A DNA stretch of 64,000 bases from Psococerastis gibbosa. Taxonomy: Eukaryota > Arthropoda > Insecta > Psocodea > Psocidae. The notes below the pieces were generated by a model, which had not been told where the DNA came from, ran no database searches, and saw only the letters and a list, made by a program, of their open reading frames with translations. The translations under genes were made by a program, and so were the position numbers. The stretch lies in assembly GCA_963971405.1 (NCBI GenBank), contig OZ020492.1, positions 10,094,151 to 10,158,150 of the forward strand, read 5' to 3'. This document shows, piece after piece, positions 25,601 through 47,329 of the stretch; the stretch's first letter is position 1, and each line of letters begins with the position of its first letter.

Positions 25601-25790
25601 AAGGTTTTAATTATTATGCTCCATTTGGTTCAACCCATGGGAGCAATGATAGTGTGCAATTTATTAAATTGTAACAATTGTGTACCCAGAAAAATAAATA
25701 GCCTGATTGAAAACAAACGAAGGTTGTGGATTACTTACCACTGTCGCCGATCATCAACAATTTAAACAAATGATCATAATCGCGGGCCAT
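16510..25790 (-). CDS. Rab35: RAB35-type small GTPase, complete, 4 coding exons
   Basis: Coding exons in transcript order are 25790-25739, 24318-24144, 17309-17060 and 16644-16510. They total 612 bp, or 203 residues plus a stop. All junctions are GT-AG and the phases agree across every intron. Visible motifs are the P-loop GDSGVGKS (residues 15-22), switch I TTIGVDF (39-45), WDTAGQE (62-68), NKDD (120-123), ETSA (148-151) and a terminal Cys-Cys (202-203) for double geranylgeranylation. The first residues [12 protein letters not shown] and the IGVDFKI effector region are characteristic of RAB35, a switch of endocytic recycling and plasma-membrane actin. Length fits the family (about 200). The ATG has A at -3 and G at +4. 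The motif usually read ETSAK is ETSAR here. Intron 2 is about 6.8 kb and full of repeats. Confidence 0.96.
16838..16880 (+). repeat. Solo arm of the tRNA-like inverted-repeat element
   Basis: The sequence around GACATTAAATTAACTTTGG is almost identical to the left arm at 195-240. It lies inside Rab35 intron 3. Confidence 0.75.
17060..17309 (-). CDS. Rab35: Rab35 coding exon 3
   Basis: This 250 bp exon starts after TTGCAG and ends at a GTGAGC donor (residues 76-159). It carries the YYRGTHG strand, the NKDD guanine-specificity motif and ETSAR. The open frame runs on past the donor, but homology stops exactly at NVED. Confidence 0.96.
17310..18478. other. Rab35 intron 2, 3' part
   Basis: No gene is seen. 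It contains a perfect 12 bp stem hairpin at 17620-17651 (GGCACTGCCATG with an 8-base loop) and TATTA-rich simple sequence near 17850. Confidence 0.6.
18479..18914. mobile_element. Inverted-repeat MITE with TTAA ends
   Basis: The ends read TTAAGAGTGTACAG and CTGTACACTCTTAA, so TTAA flanks inverted GAGTGTACAG termini. The arms of about 180 bp continue as imperfect reverse complements with GATGCATGAAGTAGT. A TTAA target is typical of piggyBac-derived elements (inference). An ACAGTAC microsatellite lies inside the left arm. A half copy starts at about 61472. Confidence 0.72.
19157..19320 (+). pseudogene. LINE 3' end, same family as 21150-21449
   Basis: It matches the other copy over AGAGGGAAAACAATGGCCGA and GACCGGGGCGAGTTCAGGAA, then a poly-C run, and ends in GGGGAAGAAGAAAAA. 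It is only the last part of the element. Confidence 0.75.
19777..19850 (+). repeat. Dispersed retroelement-like 3' end, second copy
   Basis: It shares GTTAATTGTAAGAGTGGG with 8577-8600 and carries AATAAA just before its T/C-rich end. Confidence 0.6.
20080..20280 (-). repeat. Diverged copy of the 2.4-4.2 kb repeat
   Basis: In reverse orientation it contains GATTTCAACGGATTTACGC and a CTGT-rich segment, as in the block at 3400-3500. It lies in Rab35 intron 2. Confidence 0.65.
20600..21000. repeat. Dispersed repeat with poly-C, left part of a composite
   Basis: The block containing GAAAGGAAATTGT and AATACGACCAAAG, then TTTTTTCATTTCGACTG before a poly-C run, recurs at 62500-62690 and 63446-63500. 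The matching 'coding' frame on the minus strand looks like repeat sequence, not a gene. Confidence 0.65.
21150..21449 (+). pseudogene. Non-LTR retrotransposon C-terminus (truncated)
   Basis: The frame (upstream of the first ATG too) reads [17 protein letters not shown] and [19 protein letters not shown]. These resemble the WxGHVxRM...GRPRxxW end of RTE-type LINE proteins. It ends in A/G-rich sequence. The 5' part is missing. Confidence 0.8.
21450..22010. other. Rab35 intron 2, unassigned part
   Basis: No gene is seen. The segment ATTTATAGGACAGGGCCTG near 21650 recurs near 63543, so it belongs to the composite repeat seen at both places. Confidence 0.5.
22014..22185 (-). repeat. Dispersed repeat of about 165 bp (ACACGTCTCC family)
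   Basis: In reverse orientation it matches copies at 34200-34395, 53440-53605 and, in part, 53660-53765. All share ATCCGATT, CGCCTC, TTACGACAC and CACGCTACCA elements. The type is unknown. Confidence 0.65.
22260..22340 (+). repeat. Dispersed repeat (GGCCTGGGTCCA)
   Basis: The segment with GGCATTGGACAAG and CACTATAAGTAGGCCTGGG recurs in reverse at 41200-41300 and 49135-49300. Confidence 0.65.
22341..23530. other. Rab35 intron 2, middle part
   Basis: No gene is supported. Open frames here lack motifs and splice support. Confidence 0.5.
23535..23830 (-). pseudogene. RTE-type LINE 3' end
   Basis: The minus-strand frame reads [20 protein letters not shown] then [17 protein letters not shown], which is the conserved C-terminus of RTE-clade reverse-transcriptase proteins. 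A stop and a (GTA)n tail follow. The preceding part ([12 protein letters not shown]) is in a shifted frame, so the copy is dead. Confidence 0.85.
23831..24143. other. Rab35 intron 2, 5' end
   Basis: About 310 bp between the LINE fragment and exon 2. Nothing is recognised. Confidence 0.5.
24144..24318 (-). CDS. Rab35: Rab35 coding exon 2
   Basis: This 175 bp exon follows a TTTCAG acceptor and ends at a GTAAGT donor. It encodes the rest of the P-loop, switch I and the WDTAGQE motif, up to the threonine split with exon 3 (residues 18-76). Confidence 0.96.
24366..24850 (+). repeat. Two direct copies of a LINE-like 3' end
   Basis: The unit with CCTCGCCCAGTATTCC, CCCCAAGCTA and GATTGGGACAAAG, then GTGCTGCTAAAATA, occurs at about 24366-24620 and 24675-24845. 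An ATA/TAA-rich microsatellite lies between them. The conserved end and A/T-rich tail suggest a retrotransposon 3' end. It lies in Rab35 intron 1. Confidence 0.65.
24851..25738. other. Rab35 intron 1, 5' part
   Basis: AT-rich. A TAA microsatellite at about 24901-24917 is the only feature seen. Confidence 0.5.
25739..25790 (-). CDS. Rab35: Rab35 coding exon 1
   Basis: This 52 bp exon encodes residues 1-17 plus the first base of Gly18, from the start codon at 25790-25788. It ends inside the P-loop at a GTAAGT donor, a split position common in Rab genes. It is too short to stand out as an open frame. Confidence 0.95.
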
Positions 25791-26640
25791 CCTCACAAAA
25801 AGGCCATAAGCGACCAAACAACACCTTTATTTTATATTAATTGAACAGTATAATTCAAGAAATTGGCGTTTATTTAGATGAGTTGTTAGTTAATCACCAA
25901 TCGCGGCCATTTTATTTTAGGAACCATTTTCACATGACAAAAACCAGACAAAATGAAAAACGTGGCATTAGAAAACGTCACGTGATCGCGCTAATTTTTA
26001 AATATGACAGAGAATTCAGATTGGAATGTGGAATGTATGTAATTTATTTACTTATTTACAAATACTGCTGAATACTTTATTTGTTTATTTGTAAAATCAT
26101 TGAACGAAATAAATTGATTATTTATTTTACTTAAATTAATTTTACTGTATATTCCTTTAATAATCCCCAGTTAAAATAAAAGTAAGCCAATAATCACTAC
26201 TAGTTGATGGATTTTTTGGCTTTATGTGCCCGAATGTACATTCATCCTCCATTGAGTTGACTTAATTATATTTATGTATTAGGATATTTATTACAGAACG
26301 TTAATGTAATAGAACTAAAAATAATTATGAACAATAAAACTCTTTCTGGCCCACTTCGTTTTAACGAGCACTCGCTTAGAAGCCTTCTAAATTTGGAATT
26401 ATTTGAAATGTGGCGGGAATTCAACTTGTGGCCATTTTTAGAGCTGTTTTGTTGGCATTGTGGATGTTGGATTGTTGCCATTGTTGGAACGAAGTCAGGG
26501 ATTTATACGAAATAGTAAATACTAAAAATATGGTCTATGAGACAAAATTTGAAAATCTAATGGGACATTTTCCCGTCCGCAGAGTGTCAATTATACTACT
26601 AATTACAACAGCAGGTATGTTTTATATTTATATTTTGTAA
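25791..26640. other. Upstream of Rab35, promoter and 5' UTR expected
   Basis: The region directly upstream of the Rab35 start codon must hold its leader or an upstream intron. No TATA box or initiator can be named with confidence. Confidence 0.4.
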
Positions 26641-26678
26641 TTAGGCCTACACTAATTGAGTAGTGTTCTCAGACACAT

Positions 26679-27384
26679 AAATGCTGGACTGCCTCCTTGT
26701 TACTGTGCATGTGTCAGGACTCAGTCCAATTACTCAAGTAGGCAATAGGCTCTAACCCTCCAACGATGAGGGGGAATTGTTTACAAGTTCCAGAATTTAA
26801 AAATATAGCCTAAAAGTAAAACCTCCAGCACTCGTTTTTTATGAATAGCTTTTCATGGTCCTTAAACGTTATTATTATACAATACAAAAATCCCCTGACC
26901 AGCCAGAGCCGGATCGACCGTGTCAAACAAAAATAGCCACCCGAGAGGGTTTTGTACGAAAGAAGGAGGTACTTACAGCTCCTGGGGTCGTACTCATCCA
27001 AATTATATAGTGAGGCGTCAATAAGTCTGCTCTTAATGTATGTTCTGTAACAAGCTGGATCCAACTGACTTACTAAAAATTGTAGCTTATTGTAAAGCCG
27101 GTGTGCAAGTATCGGATAAGAATCCCTCGACTTGTTTAGGCGACACCTAGGCATATCAAACCCTTTTGCCGATCGGGTATTATAAGCCTAAATGTAACCA
27201 GTATGTACTGGATTTTGATCATAGCATATTGGTTTTACTTTTGGGCTATATTTTTAAATTCTGGAACTTTGACTTTATCAAATGATTAGTTGTTAGGTAT
27301 TATTTATTATGACAATTATATATATTATATTAATTATATCCCGACACATGCGCAGTAACAAGGAGGCAGTCCAGCATTTATGTA
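26679..27384. mobile_element. Inverted-repeat element carrying a reverse-transcriptase tail
   Basis: Two nested inverted pairs bound it: 26679-26719 with 27344-27384 (CTGGACTGCCTCCTTGTTAC) and 26786-26822 with 27229-27268 (TTTAAAAATATAG). Between them, on the minus strand, lies a LINE-type C-terminal frame (27154-26950). Confidence 0.65.
26950..27154 (-). pseudogene. Reverse-transcriptase C-terminal fragment
   Basis: The frame has CRLNKSRDSYPILAHRLYNK and later YIKSRLIDASLYNLDEY. This resembles the end of LINE proteins, where a 'lYN.LP' motif is followed by 'FK..L....fYS..EF'. It is short and isolated between inverted repeats. Confidence 0.5.
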
Positions 27385-28394
27385 ATCATGGTACCTGTTC
27401 CTGTGTTTTTCAAGTTAGGTACCCACTAAAAACTGTGTTCGTTCTACCTGACATTAGAACGCAAGGAAATTTAGTTGTGTACCTATTTATTTGTTTTGCT
27501 TTACTTTATGATCATACTTTTTGACCAATTTTTAAAACATAATCTTATTGTTTTAGTGACTGGTTTGCTGGCATGCAACTTGCGGTGAAATTGAAGGATT
27601 TGGGAATATTTATGACAGAGACTGTATAATAGGACAGAATGAGAAGTTGTCCGTTGAAATCCGGAAAAAATTGGAAGCGGAGGGAAACCAGTAGCTTCGG
27701 ACACATGGACAGAAATACAAAAAAAAACATTATTAATGTTTGCAAGAAATGCAGTACACTTAAGTTACGCAAGAAGCCGAAACTGTTTTTTTTTTTTTAC
27801 AATAAATATGAAATTAAGTAGAATTTTGAAACATTTTCTTTCCTTTGAAGTTGGATAGTTTTGGGAACACATTAAAATTAATTTATAGCAACATAGAAGG
27901 GAAAATGACAGAAAAAAAGTCGTTTCATTCATAATTTGGGACTGAAAGGGATAATATTAGGTAGGTATTAAATTAATATTAAAATATTTTAATATATGTA
28001 TTTTTAAATTCGTATGATTATAGATACTATTGCTCTCAAAGAATGCAGCGTTTATACGAGGAAAAATAATAAAACATGGTAAAACCTAACATTTCGATTT
28101 TGAGCCTCTCATGTGGCTTATACATTAATAACAAGCATGGAAAATTATGATTGATGGAGCTCTACACTTCTGCATCAATTATAATAGTTTTGTAAGACCT
28201 AACTTTGTCCAAAGTTCCTTATTGGTTAACAGCAAATCAAGCGCGAAAATTAAGCAAGTGCAGAAATGGGCAACTCTCATCGCTGCATGCATAAGATTCT
28301 AGATACACTACTAAAAGTAAATAGCAAATTGCTACCAACATACCTCTTGAAGCCTCAAATTCGGTTCCTTACAGTGTACAAGCCATTAGTTATG
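27385..28394. other. Spacer between Rab35 and LIMK
   Basis: AT-rich. No supported gene or repeat match. Confidence 0.5.
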
Positions 28395-28830
28395 GTCTGT
28401 TTCAGTCATCGTCATCGACGCCAAGGGTCGCCAAATGCACCTCGACATCGTCCAGCCATCGCATCCGTAGTCGTCCCACTTGTCTTTTCCCTTGGGGCAC
28501 CTTGTGTAAGGTTGCTGCTCTTGTTGCCCTATTGTCTGGCATTCATTTCACATGCCCTAGCCACCTAATCCGGGCTCTCTTGATTTCGGCTACTAGCGTG
28601 GGTTCTTGCGTTCTTGGTATATCGCGTAGACCTCATCACTTCTACGTATACACCACTCTCTATGTCCCTCCCTCTCTCCCTGATTTTGCACTGGTCCATG
28701 CAACTTTCGGAGTATCTTACGCTCCCACCTTTCAAGCAGCTCCTCACTCCCCCGATTCATAACCTATGCCTCACACCCATAGGTTACGACTGGTCGGATT
28801 ATTGTTACATATTATTTTCTTGCATCATCT
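28395..28830 (-). pseudogene. RTE-type LINE fragment, frameshifted
   Basis: On the minus strand, VTYGCEA, LLERWERKILRKL, RIRWLGH and [14 protein letters not shown] can be read across at least three frames with stops. These are the ordered C-terminal motifs of the RTE clade. It is the same subfamily as 23535-23830. Confidence 0.78.
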
Positions 28831-29829
28831 GGATAAGGTTCTTGATTTGAGCAGATGTAGTTTGCTGAAATAACATCTGTTCCCAGCGCAGATTTTCTCT
28901 TTTGTAATAGTGTACAAGCCATTAGGTTTTGGTCTGTTTCGGTAATATAAGTAGGCCGAAATAATTTAGTTAAAAAGAACATATTTTATTGCACAATTGC
29001 TGAAAATCATTAACAAATTCAGACAAGAACTGGAATGCTCCACACTATTTTAAGACTAAAAGTGGATTAGCACTTAAACGTAATTAGTAAAACGTGAAAT
29101 GAAAATTACGTGTCTATAGTACAGTTCGCAGCCTGATGGGGACCATAGAAATAAAAAGGAAAAACAAGACATAAAATTAAGATTTTAGTTTAACGCAAGA
29201 TAGTAAAGTAATTTTATTCCATAGGTTTAGTTTCTAACTCAGGTCATTATCCCCATTGTTAAGCGCTCTTCATAAAAAGTAGGGTAATCACAGTCTTATA
29301 AATTAGAAAACTAAGGAAGTTCAAAACTCCATATAACAACTTATAACTAAGTTACGTTATAATTTGCACTAACGAAATTGCAATCGTGCCATTTGAAAGA
29401 AAAAAGAGAAAATTAATACAATCCAATTGAGGAATGTATACATTTTAGGATATTAACCTAATTTAATTATTTTTTTCTCAATTTTTCTCGATCCTTCACA
29501 TTGTGAGGTCAACAGTACATCTGCCATATAGACCTTTCAAAAAGAGTATGGGCCTAAGGAATTTGCATGTATCGTATCCGCAGGCAAACTTCAAGTTCAA
29601 TTTCTTTTTTTCTGATGTTAAACGAACATCACAATCGTGCCTCGCATGTCAATTGTTTTGGTTCTTGAGCTTGTCTCACGGTACCTAGCAATCGCGGGAA
29701 CAATTGCTTCACCTATTTTGGCAAATATTCTAGCAAAAAAGGAGCTGAAGTGCCGAGGTCGAAAGGAGCAGCAGCAGTGCAGCAACATGTTTATAGCTCA
29801 TAAATTTCAGACTTGACTGACGTACTTAA
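28831..29829. other. LIMK 3' flank
   Basis: The likely LIMK 3' UTR and spacer. Candidate AATAAA signals lie on the minus strand at 28985-28990 and about 29211. No gene is seen. Confidence 0.5.
28985..28990 (-). promoter_or_regulatory. Candidate poly(A) signal for LIMK
   Basis: An AATAAA hexamer lies on the minus strand about 840 bp after the LIMK stop codon. Another lies near 29210-29216. Which one is used cannot be told from the sequence. Confidence 0.35.
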
Positions 29830-41787
<11,958 letters not shown>

Positions 41788-42229
41788 GTCAAGCGTCTGC
41801 GTCTACCATCTTTAAATTCGTAGCCAATCAATTTGCAAGTACACCAACCTGACAGCTATTCCAACTATTCCCGCTTTTTTTAAATGCTTAAAAGTTTCCA
41901 ATTTTGTTCCTTTTTCGATACATGGAAGAAGTAAAGAGGCAATTATGAACTCTTTAGACTATATTCATAATTAACAACATAATAATTAACCTAAAATATT
42001 TGGGTTTACATTAATAAAATATTTCGGGCTACAATTAATACGCTGCTACAATATTTTAGTACTGGACTCATGTCCTAAACTCAGAAGAGATAAAATAACT
42101 AAATAAATATTTATAAATAACTAATAAATAAATAACTAATAAATAATTAAAAAAAAAATGTTTAATCTCCTGAAATTGTTGACAAGTTCTAACACGCTCA
42201 GCGACCTAATCATCTCATTCTCTGTAATG
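41788..42229. other. Upstream of LIMK start codon
   Basis: The region should hold the LIMK leader or promoter. No core promoter element can be identified with confidence. Confidence 0.4.
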
Positions 42230-42289
42230 GATGACCCAAATTGCTGAATCTGTTCTGAATGGTGGTACCAGGCGCAGAGGAAGGTGGGC

Positions 42290-42600
42290 CCGGAGATTTC
42301 CCCTGGAGAAAAAAAAAATGATAAATGGACCCAAATTAGTGAGAGTTTGCGCATGTTATCCCCTACAGAGATTGGAGAAGGGGGGGGGGGCTCGGGGGTC
42401 TCCCCCGGAGAAATAAATTGATAAATAGACCCAAATTAGTAGGGTTTCACGCATATTATAGGTACTCTGGAGAACGGGGGCTCGGGGGTTTCCCCCGGAG
42501 AAAAAACTGATAAATATTGGGCCAAATTAGTGAAACGGGGGGCCGGGAGGAAAAAATTGAGAAATAGGCCTAAATTACTAAATTAGTGAGGTTTTATATA
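42290..42600 (+). repeat. Minisatellite-like array, unit about 90-105 bp
   Basis: Four degenerate units start at about 42297, 42401, 42491 and 42545. Each has CCCCCGGAGAAA (or close), then GATAAATAG.CCCAAATTAGT and a TTTNCGCAT stretch. Related single units lie at about 42885-42960, 56960-57060, 57090-57130, 57300-57340 and 58328-58400. Confidence 0.72.
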
Positions 42601-42820
42601 AATAAATATTGACTTTTTTAGTTCTATTACTAAGCCAACCTAGCGGAGTTAGGGCTATAAAGCCCTCTCTTACACTTATGCCTCAACTATAGGAAGGCCC
42701 GGGGCCGCCTGTTTTACATGCCCTCCGAAGCATGGCCAGAAAATGAAGCAAGTGTGAGACTCGCACCAACAACCTATCGGGCGAAAGTTGGAGTCTGTAC
42801 CACTACTCTACGTGTCCTGA
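42601..42820 (-). mobile_element. tRNA-Glu-derived SINE inserted in the array
   Basis: In reverse it runs from the A/T tail (42601) to the head near 42820. Array-type sequence resumes at about 42885, so the SINE inserted into the array. Confidence 0.82.
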
Positions 42821-42960
42821 CAATACGGATTTTGCAAGCTGTACATTTGAGATTTTACCGACGAATAAACCTGCCACTCAGGGGAGCCCGAGGGTCGTCC
42901 CCAGAGAAAAAGTTTGAAGAAATAGGTCTGAAGTATTGGGGTTTTAAGCATTTTGAGTAA

Positions 42961-43358
42961 TTAATTTTTGTGAAAGTAATTAGGCAATATGTTGTTGTTT
43001 ATTTCATGATGTCTTTCATGTGAAATAAACATACCAAGAATTAATTTCCCTTTCATTATTGTGGATACTATGCCTTTCGCCTCCATAACGTCACCAGAAA
43101 TCCTGGGGGGTGCTATGGGTGACCTTGGGGGGGGGGGGGGGGGGCTTGGCATTATTTACGCAAACGGGGAGTAGGCATACTGTAATGGAAGTAAGTAGGC
43201 TAACTTGTTACCAGTTGTGTCGGACGTTTTTGAATTACAATAATTTTTCAATTTAACAAAATTTCAAATATCTCAAAAGTGGGGGGGGGCGGGGGGCCGG
43301 AGAGACTGCTGGGGGGGGCCAGCCCCCCCCCCCGGGCACCCCCGTAGCGCCGCCACTG
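42961..43358. other. Poly-G rich stretch, possible MITE end
   Basis: Long G runs lie at about 43127-43143 and 43281-43330. The right end reads GTAGCGCCGCCACTG, a common MITE terminus, but its partner is not clear. Confidence 0.5.
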
Positions 43359-43963
43359 TACCTCTTTCTATGAGGGAATTAAGAAGTGTCAGCCAGTTTA
43401 AGAAAGCACTAATAATATATTTGATGGACAGTGCATTTTACTCAGGTCAACGGCCTTACCATGTTGAATCTATGAGAGCAGAGCATGTTTCAAACTGCGT
43501 CAAACTTGGTAGTGTGCACAGCGTTGGCAGGGGAACATGGTGGGACATGTTAACGCGCTGAGACTATACCAGTCAGTCTTCGTGCGTGTCGACCTCCGAT
43601 TTAATCGTGTGACTTTACCATGTTCCCCAAGTGGTTTGGAATCCACTATAATCAGGAGGCCCACCCTCCCAGTCAACTCCCCTTCTCCCCGAGGTGAAGG
43701 AGTCTGCCCTTTAGGGTGCCTCAAGTTAACAAACAGACTCACTCCCCCTGCCAGGCTGACAGGGTTGCTTAAAGCAGAAATGCTGAAAGCGGGCGTTGGA
43801 AAGAACAACAACAACTCAGTACAGGAATTTATGGAGCACTCTTCGTATTCTTAGGTAATAGTAAATGTGTATGTACTCTAATTGTGTGCTTATGTTTATG
43901 CTGACCACATCCTATAATGTAATTGCTTTATGGATAATATAATTTGATTTGATTTGATTTGAT
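43359..43963 (+). pseudogene. LINE 3' end interrupted by a SINE
   Basis: The frame LRSVSQFKKALIIYLMDS is the C-terminus of a LINE protein. It is cut at 43445. After the inserted SINE (43446-43813) the same reading resumes at 43820 and reaches a stop at 43852-43854. The element ends with a (TTTGA)n tail at about 43941-43962. Confidence 0.85.
43446..43813 (+). mobile_element. AAC-tailed SINE, full length, with target duplication
   Basis: The insert is bounded by ACTCAG on both sides (43440-43445 and 43814-43819), a target-site duplication. It begins GTCAACGGCC and ends in (AAC)n, the pattern of LINE-mobilised SINEs. It defines the family's length as 368 bp. A GTTTGGAATCCACT segment could be a pol III B box, but no tRNA fold is apparent. 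Confidence 0.88.
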
Positions 43964-44021
43964 ATAGCTAATAATATTGTCTTAGGGTTAAATTTCAGCT
44001 GCCTCGTTTTTCCATGTCTAA

Positions 44022-44174
44022 GGCGGGTATTCCACATACGTCAATCTTCAATGAAAAATTGAAAAATGACGTAACAATGACGTAAATTGACGTGGTAGCA
44101 GAATTTTTAGTATGTCTGCTAAAACGTCATTTTTCAATTTTTCATTGACGATTGACGTATGTGGAATACCCGCC
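44022..44174. mobile_element. Hairpin MITE, GGCGGGT member
   Basis: GGCGGGTATTCCACATACG and its reverse complement bound 153 bp of near-perfect palindrome with GACGTGGTAGCAGA at the centre, as in the 7457 element. TA/TAA borders the left end and TTA the right. Confidence 0.82.
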
Positions 44175-44279
44175 TTATTATCATACAATATTACTGGATT
44201 GATCGATGAGACTATTTTGCATAGTCTAGACTAGGCAGACCAATATAATATTACCTACACAATAAGAACGATGCGTATG

Positions 44280-44860
44280 CAATTTATACATGAATATTGT
44301 TTGATTTTTGGCCCTGTTCGGTTTCGTTACTCTGTTTTTCACCTAAAACATGCATGAAGTTAAGATAAAAGATAAAATTAAGATAAAAAGGTTCCTCAGA
44401 AAACATTTTTGTATTTTTTTTACCGACATCGAATGATTTTAATTTTTTGGTCCGGAACAAAATTATCAAGGGGAATGTGACCTATATTGGTGTCTGTTTA
44501 TAGTAATTACTATTATAATTTAGCCTTTGTGAATTTACAAGAAATCGCATTTGATAAAATGTTTTAGTTGTGTTTTGGCGAATAAAACCTACAAAATAAC
44601 GTTATCAAACAAAATAAGAAAACTAGAAAATATTTGTGTGAACCTACATGCCGAATTTCATCAAATTAAATTTGAAATAAATAAATTTCATGTAGTTTTA
44701 CCGCAAATCGAGTTACAGGCAGACAGACACAAAGACATTCAGACAATTCGAAAAAAAAACGCTATTTTGGATTCCAGGTAGGCTGGTAACTTAAATCCAT
44801 TTAAATTTCAAATCAAACATTTCTACGCCTACACATATATAATTATAGGAAAGCAAAAAT
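44280..44860 (-). repeat. Diverged copy of the 2.4-4.2 kb repeat
   Basis: It shares segments such as GGTTTCGTTACTC (reverse of the AGTAACGAAAC type) and AAAATTATCAAGGGG with 2690-2850 and 3840-3900. No coding content. Confidence 0.55.
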
Positions 44861-45892
44861 CCTAATAATTAATTTGACCATGTTACATAACCATATTTCT
44901 GCAGGACTTATATACTATCCGACCAGTTTATGTAATGAACTTCACTGGTATAGTAAATTCTGATCCTCTTAATAATTCTGGTTCCGGGGCTCGCCATTTA
45001 AATGTCCCGGTGTCCCGTGATCTCTAAATAGCTGCAGGTACAACGGGAACTTTCGTTTTTTTTCGAAATAGTTTTGCCTTGCAATAAATGAAAAAAAAAC
45101 ATGCATCATTACACATCATTTAGATGTCATTGACGTCATGAACTTGGAGGTCAAGATGTCAAAATGGTAACGCTCCTGATTCCCAGGGGCCACATCCACC
45201 TGAAACGAATGATAACTCTGCTGCCCCCCCCCCCCCCCCTCCCCATAACCTCTCTCCCTTGTTACTTCATTGACGAAGCAGAGCATTTGGATCGATAAAT
45301 TAACTGCGCATGTCAATCGCTCGTCTCACTTGTTTGAAAGCCTTAAAAATGAACGTATTTCAAAAACTGTACACGTCAGATAAATTCCACTTGTTTCACT
45401 TATGAGTGCAAAAAATATATTAATTTTTCATATGACATGAAACCTGTGCTGTCTCATTTTTTTACAGTGGGTATAGATTTTATAAACACCTGTTTTATTA
45501 ACGATGGATCGTTAATTTTTTTTTCTTTTGCTTACTGACGGGCACAAATTAGTTAATTTTGTGCATAAGTGTTGTTGAAAGACACTTTTGCTGAGTCATG
45601 GAGAACAAAGTAACATGCCTCGAGAAAACTGTAAGTCTCGTTATGTGGTTTTGGGTTGACTTGAAGGGATCAGCGGGGAATTCGAAATTTCTGGACGTAT
45701 ATGGATGTATGTGAGATTTATTACTTTGTAATGTGGTATTAGTTACGACCGACCCAATCGTCTTTTGCATGAAGCATGACTCTGCTGCCTTCATTATGTA
45801 CCGGCTACATCGGTTAAGATAAAATTTGAGTGCTTATTGCCATTATCCACACATATGAATTTGTGTTGAATTAATTAAACATTGCTTATTAT
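44861..45892. other. Spacer without recognised genes
   Basis: It contains a poly-C run at about 45222-45240. No frame is supported. Confidence 0.5.
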
Positions 45893-45900
45893 CATGGCCA

Positions 45901-46355
45901 TGCCCGTACCCAGGGGGAAGGGTGGGCAGGCACGTAGCCAGGGAGGGGGCTTTGGTGGCTGAAGCCCCACCCGAAATGTAAAAAGGGGGGGGGGGGAAAT
46001 GATATTTATTTTAGTTTATTTATATTTGTTCTCGCTCGATCCAGTGTATATACAGTAGATTCGATAGTGCAAGATACTTCCGCAGATTACGGATTACGTT
46101 TTACTGGGGGGGTATTCCATACAACCCCCTGGTAGTTAGCCCCTCCCGAAATAAAATCCTGGCTACGTGCTTGGGGGGGGGGGGCAAGGGGGCCATGCCC
46201 CCCCCCCCAAATTTGATGAAAAATAATAAATAATGTAAGAGTTTTAGCTAAAACCACTAAAATCACTACCCGTATGGATGTACCTATCATTTATAAAATG
46301 TTTTATTCTTGCCCCCCCCCCCCAAAAAAAAATTAAATCCTGGGTACGGGCCTGA
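45901..46355. mobile_element. Poly-G MITE (GCCCGTACCCAGG) containing another
   Basis: The outer ends are GCCCGTACCCAGG (45901) and CCTGGGTACGGGC (about 46352). A second element with GCACGTAGCCAGG and CCTGGCTACGTGC ends (45930-46171) sits near its left end. Both have long G/C runs just inside their ends. Confidence 0.75.
45930..46171. mobile_element. Nested poly-G MITE (GCACGTAGCCAGG)
   Basis: Perfect 13 bp inverted ends GCACGTAGCCAGG / CCTGGCTACGTGC bound about 240 bp with no coding frame. It is inserted in the outer GCCCGTACCCAGG element. Confidence 0.78.
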
Positions 46356-46619
46356 TTATGGCTAAAGATTATGGAGTGAAATAAATAGGAAAGCAATGAT
46401 TGTTTGTTGTCCTATTTTCATAGAAGACTATGGAACTGTGCTCATGGCCATGTATGACTTATACAATATTTTTAAAAATCGTGACACGACAACCTTTGAG
46501 CTGTCTCGGCCTGAGAATTGGTAGAGGAACATAGTTCTTTACCTGTGTTCCATTTGGAAGTTGTTGTCAGCTATATGCCTGGAAGTCTAGATTTTTCCTA
46601 GGGCCAAGGTCAGCTACCC

Positions 46620-46804
46620 AAGGGCGGATTTTAGGGGGGGGGGTCAGAGGGTCCGGACCCCCCCCCCCCAAATAAATTAACATACACTAGATAACAATGG
46701 GTTTACAGTGGGAATTAAAAATAATTATGTTTTTTAATGTAACAACCCACTGAACCTGACCGCTGACCCCCCCCCCCTAAATTGGAGGCAAAATCCGCCC
46801 TTGC
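46620..46804. mobile_element. Poly-G MITE (AAGGGCGGATTTT)
   Basis: Inverted ends AAGGGCGGATTTTAG and AAAATCCGCCCTT enclose G and C runs. AGCTACCC occurs on both flanks (ends about 46619; starts about 46809), compatible with an 8 bp target duplication plus a few end bases. Confidence 0.75.
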
Positions 46805-47329
46805 TGAGCTACCCAGGAAATTTTATCGTTAGTTTCAGCCAAACGAAAAATCTTGAATCATCGATGTGGAACTTCGTAGATATTGGACACCCCTGAATCA
46901 CTCCAAACCTTGTCAGCTTTTATTTATTTTATATATTTAAGGGACTACGCTAATTTTTAAAGATTCAGTCAAATCATTTTGAAAGAACCCGGTGGAGTAC
47001 TACATTTTTGTAACATTCTATTGCATAAATTTAGGCTGTTTTTTAATTCTGGTGTTGTGATTTTTCCATGGATTTTGTATTGCGTAAAATGTCGGTCCGC
47101 AGTAATTTTCATGAAATAATTACATTATTAAAAATAATATTTAATTTATTACGATTTAAGAAATAGCATTCTGCAACTTAATTACATAAAACAAATTAAA
47201 TAAAAAATAGCAATAACCAGATTTTAGAGTGCAGATGTTCAATATCCCTAAGAAAGGTTTCACTTTAAAAAACTTTGAATTAAATATTTGATTGCAACAG
47301 CCATTGTAAACACTGCAAATATCAAGTTA
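46805..47329. other. Spacer without recognised genes
   Basis: AT-rich; nothing recognised. Confidence 0.5.

Noticed and set aside
42290-42600. CRISPR-like array
   Set aside because: Units are about 90-105 bp, degenerate throughout, lack unique spacers, and the genome is eukaryotic.
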